Assembly: GCF_038595055.1 (NCBI RefSeq)
Contig: NZ_CP152002.1
Span: 6,031,001-6,095,000, forward strand
Direction: 5' to 3'
DNA from: Paenibacillus sp. FSL R7-0345
GTDB lineage: Bacteria; Bacillota; Bacilli; Paenibacillales; Paenibacillaceae
DNA: 64,000 nt
Shown here: in pieces, positions 51,588-60,354 of the stretch
Position numbering within the stretch: position 1 is the first letter of the stretch
How the letters are laid out: each line of letters starts with the position of its first letter
Position numbers and translations under genes: made by a program
Notes under the pieces: generated by a model
Seen by the model: the letters and a program-made list of their open reading frames with translations, nothing else
Told to the model about the DNA's origin: nothing
The model's database searches: none

Positions 51588-52481
51588 CTAACCTTTTACA
51601 GCCCCGATCGTCAAGCCTTTTACGAAATACCGCTGGATGAACGGGTACAGGAACAGGATCGGTCCGGTGACCACAATGGCCATGGCCATCTTGGTGGATT
51701 CCGTCGGCAGGTCACTGCCCAGGCTGACTCCGGTGCCCGCGCCCATGTTGGCGATAAATGCCGCAGAGTTGATCACATTGTACAGATGGAACTGCAGCTG
51801 ATATTTATGCGGATCATTGATGAACAGTGAGGAGGAGAACCAATCATTCCAATACGCCAGCGCGAGGAACAGGCCCACCGTGGCAATGCCGGGCATCGAC
51901 AGCTGGAGCACAATACGCCAGTAGATCCGGAAATCGCCGGCCCCGTCGATTTTGGCAGATTCGAACAGCTCCTCGGGAACCGCCGAACGGATAAAGTTTT
52001 TCATCAGGATAATCAGGAACGGAGTCATCAGCCCCGGAAAAATCAGCGCCCCATACGAATCCGTCAGATGCAGGTATTTGGTAATCATGATGTACCAGGG
52101 CACCAGCCCCCCGCCGAACAGCGTCGTGAAGTAGATATAGAAGGAGAACGTATTACGGTATTTAAAATCCTTGCGGGCCAGCACATACCCGGCCATCGTC
52201 ATAAAAAACAGTCCTGTCAGCGTTCCCGTCACCGTCGTAAACAGCGTAACCCCGTAAGCCCGCAGCACCTCATCCGGGAAGGTGAACACCGTTTTGTAGC
52301 CCTCGACCGAAAACTGCGCCGGAATCAGATGATAGCCGTCCTTAATGATCGACTCATTGGCCGTCAGGGAGGCGGATATAATCAGCAGGAACGGAATCAG
52401 GCAGGCCAGGGAGCCGATAATAATGACCGCGTACGCCAGCCCTTGCAGAAGCCTTGTATAATGATCGTCTTTGATATGCAT
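51588..52481 (-). CDS. Sugar ABC transporter permease, YtcP/LplC type (second system)
   Basis: 297 residues, six helices; EAA loop ESAKIDGAGDFRIYWRIVLQL and the C-terminal FVKGLTIGAVKG that is typical of the LplC/YtcP group. Follows the LplB-type permease gene by 15 bases. Confidence 0.92.
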   Translation of the reverse strand: MHIKDDHYTRLLQGLAYAVIIIGSLACLIPFLLIISASLTANESIIKDGYHLIPAQFSVEGYKTVFTFPDEVLRAYGVTLFTTVTGTLTGLFFMTMAGYVLARKDFKYRNTFSFYIYFTTLFGGGLVPWYIMITKYLHLTDSYGALIFPGLMTPFLIILMKNFIRSAVPEELFESAKIDGAGDFRIYWRIVLQLSMPGIATVGLFLALAYWNDWFSSSLFINDPHKYQLQFHLYNVINSAAFIANMGAGTGVSLGSDLPTESTKMAMAIVVTGPILFLYPFIQRYFVKGLTIGAVKG

Positions 52482-52496
52482 ACCTCTTCTCCCCTC

Positions 52497-53528
52497 CTAG
52501 AACAGCGCGTAGTCATCGTTTATTTTGCGGATAATGTAATTGACCGTCATGATCAGAATGAAGCCGAACAGGGATTGGTAGAGCCCCGCCGCCGTCGCCA
52601 TCCCGATATCAAACGTCACCTTAAGCGAACGGAATACATACGTGTCCAAGATATCCGTTGTATTGTAGAGCACCCCGTTGTTTCCAATCAGCTGGTAAAA
52701 GAGGTCAAACTGACCCTTCATAATACTGCCGAGCGAGAACAGCAGCAGCACCACAAAGGTCGATTTCAGCATCGGCACTGTGATATACCAGATCCGCTGG
52801 AAAATGTGCGCACCGTCGATTTTGGCCGCCTCATAATATTCGTCGCTGATCCCCGTAATAGCTGCGAGGTAGATAACCATGCTGTAGCCGAGATTTTTCC
52901 ATAGATAAAATAGAATGATCAGAAAAATCCACACCAGCGGCTTATTGTACACATCGACCGGACCCGCACCGAATCTGGCCAGCAGCGTATTCAGGAAACC
53001 GCTATCATAATTGAATACGTTGTACACGATAACACTCAGAATAACGAAGGATACGAAGTATGGAAGGAACATGATCGACTGGGTCAGCTTTTTGAACCAT
53101 TTGACGCGCAGCTCGCTGAGCAGGATTGCACAGACAATTGCCAGGACGTTGCCGAGCAGGATAAAAGCGAGATTGTAGCCGATTGTATTCAGGGTAAGCT
53201 TCACCAGCGTGCCGGATTTCCATAAGAACTCGAAGTTCTTGAACCCGACGAACGGTGCATCAAACAGTCCCGAATTGAAGTCAAACTGGGTGAATGCGTA
53301 ATAGACGCCTACCATCGGAAAATACGAATTGATCAGGAAAAACAGCAGTGCCGGGAGCAGCATCAGGAATAACACCCGGTTATGGATCAGCTCGTGCAGA
53401 ATGCCCTTCTTTTTCTTCTTTATGGTGCCAGCCCCCAGCGGTGAAGCTGCCGGAGTGCCTCCCTGTAAAGGAAGCTCTATGGCCAGCGGTGTTCCTCTCT
53501 TGCGTGTGCGCTGTCTCAAAGCCCTCAC
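52497..53528 (-). CDS. Sugar ABC transporter permease, LplB type (second system)
   Basis: About 343 residues. After a basic N-terminus (a KKKKK run) come six helices beginning NRVLFLMLLPALLFFLINSY, with the EAA loop YEAAKIDGAHIFQRIWYITV. The start is uncertain: GTG 53528 has AGGAG too close, TTG 53519 is better spaced, and the ATG at 53606 has no ribosome site. First gene of the operon; no ATPase gene nearby, as usual for MsmX-dependent systems. Confidence 0.88.
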   Translation of the reverse strand: MRALRQRTRKRGTPLAIELPLQGGTPAASPLGAGTIKKKKKGILHELIHNRVLFLMLLPALLFFLINSYFPMVGVYYAFTQFDFNSGLFDAPFVGFKNFEFLWKSGTLVKLTLNTIGYNLAFILLGNVLAIVCAILLSELRVKWFKKLTQSIMFLPYFVSFVILSVIVYNVFNYDSGFLNTLLARFGAGPVDVYNKPLVWIFLIILFYLWKNLGYSMVIYLAAITGISDEYYEAAKIDGAHIFQRIWYITVPMLKSTFVVLLLFSLGSIMKGQFDLFYQLIGNNGVLYNTTDILDTYVFRSLKVTFDIGMATAAGLYQSLFGFILIMTVNYIIRKINDDYALF

Positions 53529-53681
53529 TCTCCTATGCCTGTATATGCCCCAAGTATAGAAAAGCCCCGTCCGCCCGGATAGTAGCGCTTCAGGGTATTC
53601 CTGCATTATGTTGCGGTTCCGCGGGTGAACTTTTACAACTTTTGTGCAGGATCACAGGATAATGGCCTATATACGCACGTC

Positions 53682-53721
53682 AAAAAGCCCCGGCCTCGCT
53701 TCCGAGAAGAAAGCACCGGGG
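53682..53721 (-). terminator. Terminator of the MATE exporter gene
   Basis: Read leftwards: CCCCGG...CCGGGG with partial inner pairing (GCTTTC/GGAAGC), followed by CTTTTTG. It begins about 20 bases after the MATE stop. Confidence 0.8.
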
Positions 53722-53741
53722 TAAATATTAGATTTACTTAT

Positions 53742-55139
53742 TTAAAAAGAAGCCTCTGCCGCTTTGCCCTGGACAGCCCGCAGACCTCCATCCTGCGACT
53801 CTGCTGCATACAGCACCTTCCGCCCGCGCCAGCGCCGCAGCACCAGCAGCCCTCTCGCCGCTTCATCGGCAATCATGCAGCAGTAGATACCGACCAGCCC
53901 CCAGCCCCAGCTGATGCCGAGCAGGTAAGACCCTCCGATCCCGATCAGCGTCATGCTGATCAGCGAGATCGTCATCGTGTAGCGGGTATCCCCGATAGCG
54001 TTAAGTGCGTTGCCCATGGCCATGTTGAGCATTTTACACGGCTGCAGCAGCAGGTTCAGCGCCAGCAGCGTCACCCCGATCGAGATAATCTCCCCGTCCA
54101 CCGTAAACATACCAAGCAGGGACTTGCCAAAAGCGAACAGCAGCACGACATTCGCACTTACAATCGCCAGCCCGATATACAGCGTCCGGAAAGCGCTGCG
54201 GTAGACCTCGGACAGCTGACGTGCGCCGAATAAAGTGGCAATCCGGATCTGGCCTGCCATCGCTACTGCATAGCCCAGGGTGAAGCAGAAGGATTCCAGC
54301 GTGTTCAGATAGGTGCGGGCCGCCAGCTCTTTTGCCCCAAGCATAGCCAGAAAAGAGTAAATGGCCAGCTGTGATACTACCCAGGCGGAGGAGTTCAGCC
54401 CCAGCGGCCAGCTGATCTTCACAATCTCCCCGAACAGCTTCCGCTTGAAGGTAGCGAAGTCCCGCAGCCGGATTCTGCGTTCAAAGGCGCCGCAGAACAT
54501 CACAAGCAGGACAATTGCACCAAGCCCTCTGCTGATTACATTGGAGATGGCGATTCCGCCCAGTCCCAGCTGCGGCAGCCCGAACATCCCGAAGATAAAA
54601 ATATAATTCAGAATAATATGGATCACATTGACCGCAACCCCTGTATACATCGGCCCCCGGGTATTGCCTGTATTGCGGATCGCCGAGCCCAGGGAAGCGG
54701 TCAGCCCGATCAGAAACAGTCCGCCGCCGACATAAGTCAGATAGACATGGGCAAGCGGGATCAGCTCTCCGGAAATATTCAGTGCACCGCCGATTGGATC
54801 GGCGAACAAAAACATAACCACGCTGACGATAAGCCCCAGCACCGTACTTGCTGTAACACCCATTATCGCGATTACACGCGCATCCTCCTGCCGTCCTGAA
54901 CCGAGCCGCTGGGCAATCAGAATGCCCGCCCCGCCGGCAAAGGTCGTGAACAGTGTTGTCAGCGCCCCGAACAGCTGGTTCGATATCCCGACGACCGCCA
55001 CAGCATCGTCCGAAATGCGGCTGACCATAATGGTATCCACTGTCCCCAGCAGTGTCTGCAGAAAAATCTCAATAAAAATCGGCCAGGCCAGCATCCAAAG
55101 TCCGACGTTTCCTGTCTTCAATTTCACGTTGGGTTTCAC
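53742..55139 (-). CDS. MATE-family efflux transporter
   Basis: 465 residues with about twelve helices in two MatE repeats (LAWPIFIEIFLQTLLGTVDT at the start; second repeat from about residue 240, ISWPLGLNSSAWVVSQL). TIMVSRISDDAVAVVGISNQ is a typical MATE segment. GTG 55139 is preceded by GAGGGGGAG at good spacing. Probably Na+ or H+ coupled export of organic cations; divergent AraC gene at 55302 is a possible regulator. Confidence 0.9.
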   Translation of the reverse strand: MKPNVKLKTGNVGLWMLAWPIFIEIFLQTLLGTVDTIMVSRISDDAVAVVGISNQLFGALTTLFTTFAGGAGILIAQRLGSGRQEDARVIAIMGVTASTVLGLIVSVVMFLFADPIGGALNISGELIPLAHVYLTYVGGGLFLIGLTASLGSAIRNTGNTRGPMYTGVAVNVIHIILNYIFIFGMFGLPQLGLGGIAISNVISRGLGAIVLLVMFCGAFERRIRLRDFATFKRKLFGEIVKISWPLGLNSSAWVVSQLAIYSFLAMLGAKELAARTYLNTLESFCFTLGYAVAMAGQIRIATLFGARQLSEVYRSAFRTLYIGLAIVSANVVLLFAFGKSLLGMFTVDGEIISIGVTLLALNLLLQPCKMLNMAMGNALNAIGDTRYTMTISLISMTLIGIGGSYLLGISWGWGLVGIYCCMIADEAARGLLVLRRWRGRKVLYAAESQDGGLRAVQGKAAEASF

Positions 55140-55301
55140 TAAATGAACTCCCCCTCATCCTGCTGCGCTCTTGGAATTATTGCTGTAACCAGGCTGCAGA
55201 TTACCTTGCTAGGAGTAAATTATAGGTGATATACTCTGGAAAATGTAGCAAATTCCCAACCTAAACTTTCAATTTCTAAACCTGATCTCCAGGAGGACGC
55301 C

Positions 55302-56183
55302 ATGAGTCTGCTTCAATTCTCCAGCCCGCCGCTGCCGCATTACATTATCAGCGGACTTACCCATTTCCCTCAGGGCTTCCGTCATGTGAACCGTCATAAT
55401 ATCAATGTGTTCGATCTGCTGGTCGTCCGGGAGGGCTGTCTCTATCTCGGAGAAGAGGACCGGAAGTATGAAGTACAGGCAGGCGAGGCACTGATCCTCC
55501 GCCCGGACTGCCATCATTACGGGACAGCAGATTGCCGGGAGGACGGCTCCTACTACTGGCTCCATTTTCAGACCCCGGGTCCGTGGTGTTCCGCAAGCTG
55601 TCATGCTGAAGCCCCCCGTGAACGGGATACCACGGAGGAGTCTGCCCATTACAACTTGTATAATGCCCGTACCTTCAGCCTCCGGCTGTCACAGTATATG
55701 ACGTTGCTGCAGCCGGCCAGGATGGAGGAGCTGCTCGCCCAGCTCGAGCTGCTTAAGGTCAACGCCCACCTGGATGCCGTCCGCTTCAAGCAGCAGATGC
55801 TGTTCCAGGAGGTGCTACAGCAGCTCTCCGCCTCCGTGCACCGTGAGCGGTCCGCGTCCCAGTCCACCGCCTGTGCGGAGCAGGCGGCCTCCTTCCTCCG
55901 CGCCCATTACCGCGAAGAGATTACAACCGGCATGCTGGGCGACTGCCTCAACTTCCATCCGGTCTACATCGCCCGCTGCATGAATCAGGAGTACGGCTGT
56001 CCTCCGATGGAATACCTGCTCCGCTACCGGATCGAGCAGAGCAAGCTGCTGCTGATGCAGACCAGCTTCCCGATTGCCCGGATCGCCGAGGAGGTCGGCT
56101 TCAACCAGGCGCCTTACTTCAGCTCCAGCTTTATGAAGCTGGAGGGCATTTCGCCGCGCCAGTACCGGCAGCGGTTCTCTTGA
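55302..56183 (+). CDS. AraC-family regulator with cupin sensor domain
   Basis: 293 residues: N-terminal cupin (INVFDLLVVREGCLYLGEED, ALILRPDCHHYG, YYWLHFQTPG), a helical linker, and a C-terminal AraC pair (ITTGMLGDCLNFHPVYIARC; FPIARIAEEVGFNQAPYFSS). CAGGAGGA precedes ATG 55302. Divergent from the MATE exporter gene, 162 bases apart. Confidence 0.9.
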   Translation: MSLLQFSSPPLPHYIISGLTHFPQGFRHVNRHNINVFDLLVVREGCLYLGEEDRKYEVQAGEALILRPDCHHYGTADCREDGSYYWLHFQTPGPWCSASCHAEAPRERDTTEESAHYNLYNARTFSLRLSQYMTLLQPARMEELLAQLELLKVNAHLDAVRFKQQMLFQEVLQQLSASVHRERSASQSTACAEQAASFLRAHYREEITTGMLGDCLNFHPVYIARCMNQEYGCPPMEYLLRYRIEQSKLLLMQTSFPIARIAEEVGFNQAPYFSSSFMKLEGISPRQYRQRFS

Positions 56184-56186
56184 TCC

Positions 56187-56243
56187 GCAAAACAGCCCCT
56201 GCAGCTCCGGAATTCACTCCGGGAGATACAGGGGCTTGTTTTT
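56187..56243. terminator. Bidirectional terminator between the AraC gene and the amidase gene
   Basis: AAACAGCCCCTG(CA)GCTCCGG and CCGGGAG(ATA)CAGGGGCTTGTTTTT pair; A run on the left and T run on the right serve the converging genes. Confidence 0.8.
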
Positions 56244-56272
56244 AACAGATCAGCTTCATCATTGTTCTAAGT

Positions 56273-56833
56273 TTAGCCTTTTACCACCGCATACTTCTCT
56301 TTATATTGCTCAAGCGTTACCACTTCGCCAAAAATCCCGATGTCGCGCAGCCCCGACTGATGCATCTCCTCATCCTTAGAGGCGCAGCAATCGCTGATGC
56401 ATACTACCTTGTACGTATGGTACATCGCATCCGATGCCGTCGAGCGGACGCAGACATTGGTCCATACGCCGGTGACTGCCACCGTATCGATGCCCTCTTC
56501 CCGCAGGAACAGGTCCATGTCCGTGTAGCTGAACGCGCTGTGGCGTCTCTTTTGCACCACATAATCACCCTTCGACTCATCCGGGGTAAGCTCGGCAATG
56601 AAATCCGACCCCCAGCTGCCCTTGATGGCATGAACCGGCCGGACCCGGAAGTCGGCATCGTTTTTGCGGTGTGCTTCCTGTACAAAGATCACCTGGATCT
56701 CATTTTCGTGGCTGAACGCTATGAGGTCCTGCAGCGCCGGTACGATCCCCGCTCCGTTTGGACAAGTCAGTGCCCCGTCCGGATGAATAAAATCATTTAG
56801 CATATCTATGACTACTATTGCGTGTTTTCCCAT
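56273..56833 (-). CDS. Isochorismatase-family cysteine hydrolase (amidase)
   Basis: 186 residues from ATG 56833 (AAGGGA upstream; GTG 56842 is too close to it). Catalytic triad visible: D10 in VVIDMLNDF, K95 in VVQKRRHSAF, C128 in VTGVWTNVCVRST; the following cis-peptide region VWTNVCV is typical. The family includes nicotinamidase, N-carbamoylsarcosine amidase and ureidoacrylate amidase. It follows the allantoinase gene by about 20 bases, so an amidase step on a ureido or carbamoyl compound is plausible; nicotinamidase is an alternative. Confidence 0.88.
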   Translation of the reverse strand: MGKHAIVVIDMLNDFIHPDGALTCPNGAGIVPALQDLIAFSHENEIQVIFVQEAHRKNDADFRVRPVHAIKGSWGSDFIAELTPDESKGDYVVQKRRHSAFSYTDMDLFLREEGIDTVAVTGVWTNVCVRSTASDAMYHTYKVVCISDCCASKDEEMHQSGLRDIGIFGEVVTLEQYKEKYAVVKG

Positions 56834-56854
56834 ATTAATCACGTTCCCTTCAGT

Positions 56855-58270
56855 TTAGTATTTCAGCAGGCGCGAAAGCTCGCTGATCGTCTGGCGCTTC
56901 ACATATTCACCGTGGCCCGGCTTGCCGACAACCCCCAGCGTATCGTCGTAGACCAGCGTGCCGCGGACGATTGTTTTATCCACCTTACCCTTAAGCTTCA
57001 TACCATGGAACGGCGTATATTTAGGCTTACAGTGCATCTGATCCTTATCCAGCGTCCATTCTTTCTCCAGATCCACAATGGTGAAGTCAGCGTCCGTACC
57101 GATCTCTAGCGCACCTTTTTTCGGATACAGGCCGTAGTGGACTGCCGGATTCGTGCACAGCAGCTCTACCAGTCTGGATAGGCTCAGCCGGCCTTTGTTA
57201 TAGCCTTCGCTGATCATAATCGGCACCAGTGTCTCTACCCCCGGGATTCCCGGAAAAGAAGTCCAGACATCCATGCCCGGCGCATCCTTCTCAGTGGCAA
57301 TTTCATAAGGCGCATGGTCGGTGGCCATAAAATCAATCGTTCCGTCCGCCAGTCCCTGCCACAGTACTTCATTATCCTTTGCTGTGCGCAGCGGCGGCGC
57401 GATTTTGGCGAACGTACCGAACTCAGTCATCGCGTCTACCGCATTCAGCGTCAGGTAGTGCGGACAGGATTCCGCAGTCACCTTGGTTCCCTTCAGCTTG
57501 GCTTCACGGATCAGCTCGTTGCCTGCCCCGGTGCTCATATGCACGATATGCAGCCTGGCACCTGTCTCCTCAGCAAAGCTGATGCCCAGCTGGATTGCGG
57601 CTTTTTCAGCAAGCGCCATACGCGCTTCTGCCCATGCCGGGTAATCGAGGCGGCCCTCACCCTTCAGCTTGTTAGTGTAGTAATCGCAGATGGCAAAGTT
57701 CTCGGCATGAATGCCGATCGGCAGCCCCGTAGGTGATACAGCGGCAAAAGCCTCCAGCATCTCCGGATCGGTCACACGCGGGTAGCTCGGCACCGACGGC
57801 GTCATATACACTTTAAAAGCAACTACCCCATTGGCGATCTGCTCACTGATGATCTCCGGCAGCACATTATTGCGTACGTCTTCGCCAGTAATGCCTCCCC
57901 ACATCGCATAGTCGACAATCCCTTTGCCTTCCAGCGCATTCAACTTATTGAACAGGTTATCTGCAGAACGGACTGACGGCACGCTGCAGCAAGGCATATC
58001 GACAATCATCGTTACCCCGCCGGCTGCGGCACTGGCCGTTCCCGTCACGAAGTCCTCACGGTGCGTAAACCCCGGATCATTAAAGTGTGTATGCGAATCG
58101 ATAACGCCCGGCAGCACCAGCTTGCCCCCGGCATCAATGACCTCGGCCGCATCCGCCTCAATATCCTTGGCAAAGCCCACGATCACACCATTGTTCACCA
58201 GAATATCTGTCAGCACCTGTCTGTCGCCTTGCGGAATGTTGGCATTTTTAATGATCAGATCATAACTCAT
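56855..58270 (-). CDS. allB: Allantoinase / cyclic amidohydrolase
   Basis: 471 residues. Amidohydrolase metal site: LPGVIDSHTHFNDPG (H60, H62), carboxylated Lys in NGVVAFKVYMTPS, His in LHIVHMSTGAG, ESCPHYLTL and the Asp in FMATDHAPY. Overall wording (DPGFTHREDFVTGTASAAAG, VDMPCCSVPS) fits allantoinase better than dihydropyrimidinase or dihydroorotase. GAGGTG precedes ATG 58270. Opens allantoin to allantoate in the cytoplasm; other purine genes of the window make this role coherent. Hydantoinase activity remains possible. Confidence 0.88.
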   Translation of the reverse strand: MSYDLIIKNANIPQGDRQVLTDILVNNGVIVGFAKDIEADAAEVIDAGGKLVLPGVIDSHTHFNDPGFTHREDFVTGTASAAAGGVTMIVDMPCCSVPSVRSADNLFNKLNALEGKGIVDYAMWGGITGEDVRNNVLPEIISEQIANGVVAFKVYMTPSVPSYPRVTDPEMLEAFAAVSPTGLPIGIHAENFAICDYYTNKLKGEGRLDYPAWAEARMALAEKAAIQLGISFAEETGARLHIVHMSTGAGNELIREAKLKGTKVTAESCPHYLTLNAVDAMTEFGTFAKIAPPLRTAKDNEVLWQGLADGTIDFMATDHAPYEIATEKDAPGMDVWTSFPGIPGVETLVPIMISEGYNKGRLSLSRLVELLCTNPAVHYGLYPKKGALEIGTDADFTIVDLEKEWTLDKDQMHCKPKYTPFHGMKLKGKVDKTIVRGTLVYDDTLGVVGKPGHGEYVKRQTISELSRLLKY

Positions 58271-58324
58271 GAATACGCACCTCTTCTTTTGAATTTAGAT
58301 TCATTTCCGCGCACGACAAATAAA

Positions 58325-58425
58325 CCCCAGGTTACAAAAGGTACAGGGCAGACACCATTCACACGCTGCCACAATAGCCGCACATAGAACAGTAATTCTT
58401 TTCCCGCACCTCTTGTAGCCTGGGG
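58325..58425 (-). promoter_or_regulatory. Long stem-loop upstream of the allantoinase gene
   Basis: Read leftwards: a 17-bp near-perfect stem (CCCCAGGCTACAAGAGG with CCTTTTGTAACCTGGGG) encloses about 67 bases holding two smaller hairpins (AGAA/TTCT and GGCAG/CTGCC), a three-way-junction shape. It ends about 55 bases before the allantoinase ATG. A leader attenuator or riboswitch-like element is possible, but it matches none I recognise, and part of it overlaps a short open frame. Confidence 0.35.
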
Positions 58426-58478
58426 CAATTTACGGTCGCCTGGTCGAAACGCTCAAACCGATTAATGAGCTTATACAA
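58359..58478 (-). CDS. Possible small Cys-rich peptide or gene remnant
   Basis: A frame open from 58490, with TTG 58478 as candidate start, reads MYKLINRFERFDQATVNCPR then LQEVREKNYCSMCGYCGSV and stops at 58359. The composition looks coding (CxxCxxC at the end) but there is no ribosome site. A second short frame at 58528-58644 (ending DDMIRVIKKANSELERYET) just upstream also looks coding, in another frame, so the two may be pieces of one decayed gene. Confidence 0.3.
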   Translation of the reverse strand: MYKLINRFERFDQATVNCPRLQEVREKNYCSMCGYCGSV

Positions 58479-58527
58479 GAGCTTATTCTGTTAGTCCATC
58501 CTACAAGAAAGCCATTCGATAAAAATG

Positions 58528-58644
58528 TTATGTTTCGTAACGTTCCAGCTCTGAATTTGCTTTCTTAATTACCCTAATCATATCATCAGAGATGTTATCG
58601 TCAAGACACTTAAGCAGTTCGTCATTAAAAAGCCAATTTATATG
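58528..58644 (-). pseudogene. Short coding-like frame, probable gene remnant
   Basis: 38 codons without start codon: HINWLFNDELLKCLDD then NISDDMIRVIKKANSELERY. Charged, helical and not random-looking. No family recognised; it is out of frame with the Cys-rich frame 50 bases downstream. Confidence 0.25.
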
Positions 58645-58718
58645 TTATATAATCTAACAAATCGGGGTTTTTCCGGCATACTTCCAAGCGTATCAGCGAC
58701 ATTCATCACGTTCTGGAA

Positions 58719-59099
58719 TTAATTGTTTTCGGCCTCTGCCCGCTCCTCCAGCGAAGCAAAATAAGCAATCTTATGTTCGACCTTCTCAGCAAACGCCTGA
58801 AAAAATTTAATCTTCTCATCAATATGCACCTTATGCTCCTGCAGCAGTTTGCGCTGCTCGGGGAGTGAACTATGCCCCTCTTTGGAAAGCGAGATAAACT
58901 GTTTAATGTCGGCAATCGGCATACCGGTATCCTTCAGGCAGCAAATCAGCGAAATCAGCTCCAGATCTTCATCCTGGAAGCAACGGTTTCCGTGCTCGTC
59001 CCGGGCGACCTCAGGCAGAACACCCTCTCTTTCGTAATAACGCAGCGTATATTGGCTCAGTCCGCTTTTTTGTGATATTGTCTTTATGCTGTATCCCAT
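58719..59099 (-). CDS. MerR-family regulator
   Basis: 126 residues: MerR winged helix (MGYSIKTISQKSGLSQYTLR, YYEREGVLPEVARDEHGNRC), then a dimerisation coiled coil (about 78-125). No C-terminal Cys metal ligands, so it belongs to the AdhR/NmlR-like branch that controls aldo-keto reductases and dehydrogenases. It is divergent from such a reductase, with a MerR-type promoter in between. Confidence 0.92.
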   Translation of the reverse strand: MGYSIKTISQKSGLSQYTLRYYEREGVLPEVARDEHGNRCFQDEDLELISLICCLKDTGMPIADIKQFISLSKEGHSSLPEQRKLLQEHKVHIDEKIKFFQAFAEKVEHKIAYFASLEERAEAENN

Positions 59100-59185
59100 G
59101 ATTGCAGCTCCCTTCTGCCGTAAGGCTACGGCCCTTCTCTAAAGTAACACCATTTCCATGCAATTAAAAGCGCTTCAAAAACCTG

Positions 59186-59216
59186 TTGACTTACACTTAA
59201 CTCTAAGGTCTACACT
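59186..59216 (+). promoter_or_regulatory. MerR-type promoter of the aldo/keto reductase gene
   Basis: -35 TTGACT and -10 TACACT are separated by 19 bases, the over-long spacer that MerR-family activators correct by DNA distortion. The spacer contains the dyad CTTACACTTAACTCTAAG (CTTA...TAAG), the expected binding site of AdhR-like proteins. Confidence 0.8.
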
Positions 59217-59252
59217 AAACCAGGAACCCTACAAATGAGGAGTGAATGCAAA

Positions 59253-60173
59253 GTGGTAAAAAAAATGAAAGCAGGCAGCAGCCAGCTTGAAGTAGCAGAA
59301 ATCTCTTTAGGATGCATGCGGATTGCCGAGCTTTCCCCGAAAGAGGCAGACGTGCATATTCACAGTTCATTAGAGGCTGGAATTGACTTTTTTGACCATG
59401 CTGATATATATGCCGGCGGCAAAGCGGAAGAAGTATTCGGAGATGTGGTAGCAGCAAGCCCGGGTATGCGCGACAAACTGCTGATTCAGACCAAATGCGG
59501 AATCCGTGACGGGTTCTTCGACTTTTCCAGGGATCATATTGTAACGTCTGTTGAGAACAGCCTGAAGCGCCTGAAGACGGATTATGTTGATGTACTGCTG
59601 CTGCACCGCCCGGACACTCTGATGGAGCCTGAGGAGGTCGCTAAGGCCTTTGATTATCTTGAGCAAAAGGGTATGGTCAAACACTTCGGCGTCAGCAACC
59701 TGAACCCGCTGCAAATTGAGCTGCTCAAAAAGAATGTACAGCAGCCCTTGCTCTTCAACCAGCTGCAGCTTAGCATCATGGTCTCCGGTATGATTGATTC
59801 CGGCTTCAATGTGAACATGACCAACTCTGCATCCGTAGTGCATGACGGTGGAATTTTGGAGTACAGCCGCCTGCACGATATGACCATCCAGCCTTGGTCC
59901 CCGTTCCAGTACGGTTTCTTTGAAGGGGTATTTCTGGGTAACGACAAATTCCCTGAGCTAAACGAAGTGATTAATAAGCTTGCGGCTGAAAAAGGAGTCG
60001 CTGATACCGCTATCGCCATCGCCTGGCTGCTCAGACACCCTGCCGGTATGCAGCCGATTGTCGGAACAACCAACACTCAGCGCCTGCTCGATATCGCTAA
60101 AGCTTCTGATATTACCCTGACACGTCAGGAATGGTATGAAATTTACCGTGCTGCCGGCAACAAGCTGCCTTAA
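59253..60173 (+). CDS. Aldo/keto reductase
   Basis: 306 residues from GTG 59253 (GAGGAG ten bases upstream; ATG 59235 overlaps that site). (beta/alpha)8 AKR fold with the catalytic residues in FFDHADIYAGG (Asp and Tyr), IQTKCGI (Lys) and LLHRPD (His); cofactor region GTTNTQRLLDIA near the C-terminus. Closest in look to the YdhF/oxidoreductase group. Probably an NADPH-linked aldehyde or quinone reductase induced via the divergent MerR regulator. Confidence 0.9.
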   Translation: MVKKMKAGSSQLEVAEISLGCMRIAELSPKEADVHIHSSLEAGIDFFDHADIYAGGKAEEVFGDVVAASPGMRDKLLIQTKCGIRDGFFDFSRDHIVTSVENSLKRLKTDYVDVLLLHRPDTLMEPEEVAKAFDYLEQKGMVKHFGVSNLNPLQIELLKKNVQQPLLFNQLQLSIMVSGMIDSGFNVNMTNSASVVHDGGILEYSRLHDMTIQPWSPFQYGFFEGVFLGNDKFPELNEVINKLAAEKGVADTAIAIAWLLRHPAGMQPIVGTTNTQRLLDIAKASDITLTRQEWYEIYRAAGNKLP

Positions 60174-60211
60174 GCAGCGGACAAGCCTGTATAGCACCCC
60201 AACAAATAAAG

Positions 60212-60262
60212 AAGAGTACTCTTACCAGCCCCAAAGGCAGGTGGAGTACTCTTTTGTTTTGC
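60212..60262 (+). terminator. Terminator of the aldo/keto reductase gene
   Basis: AAGAGTACTC-TT-ACC-A-GCC and GGC-A-GGT-G-GAGTACTCTT form a long stem, followed by TTGTTTTG. Confidence 0.85.
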
Positions 60263-60354
60263 TCATTTTAACAGCAGTGACAGAATGCTTTGACAGCCTG
60301 CAGCTCATTCAGTTACTTTTAACTCATTATCCAACCGTAGAACGGAGCTTAATA

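Noticed and set aside
56855..58270. Dihydropyrimidinase or dihydroorotase
   Set aside because: Motif wording around the metal site and the neighbouring amidase fit allantoinase better, though hydantoinase activity cannot be excluded.
60136..60354. N-terminal extension of the small membrane protein
   Set aside because: It would be encoded by the reductase 3' end and its terminator; ATG 60355 has a proper ribosome site.
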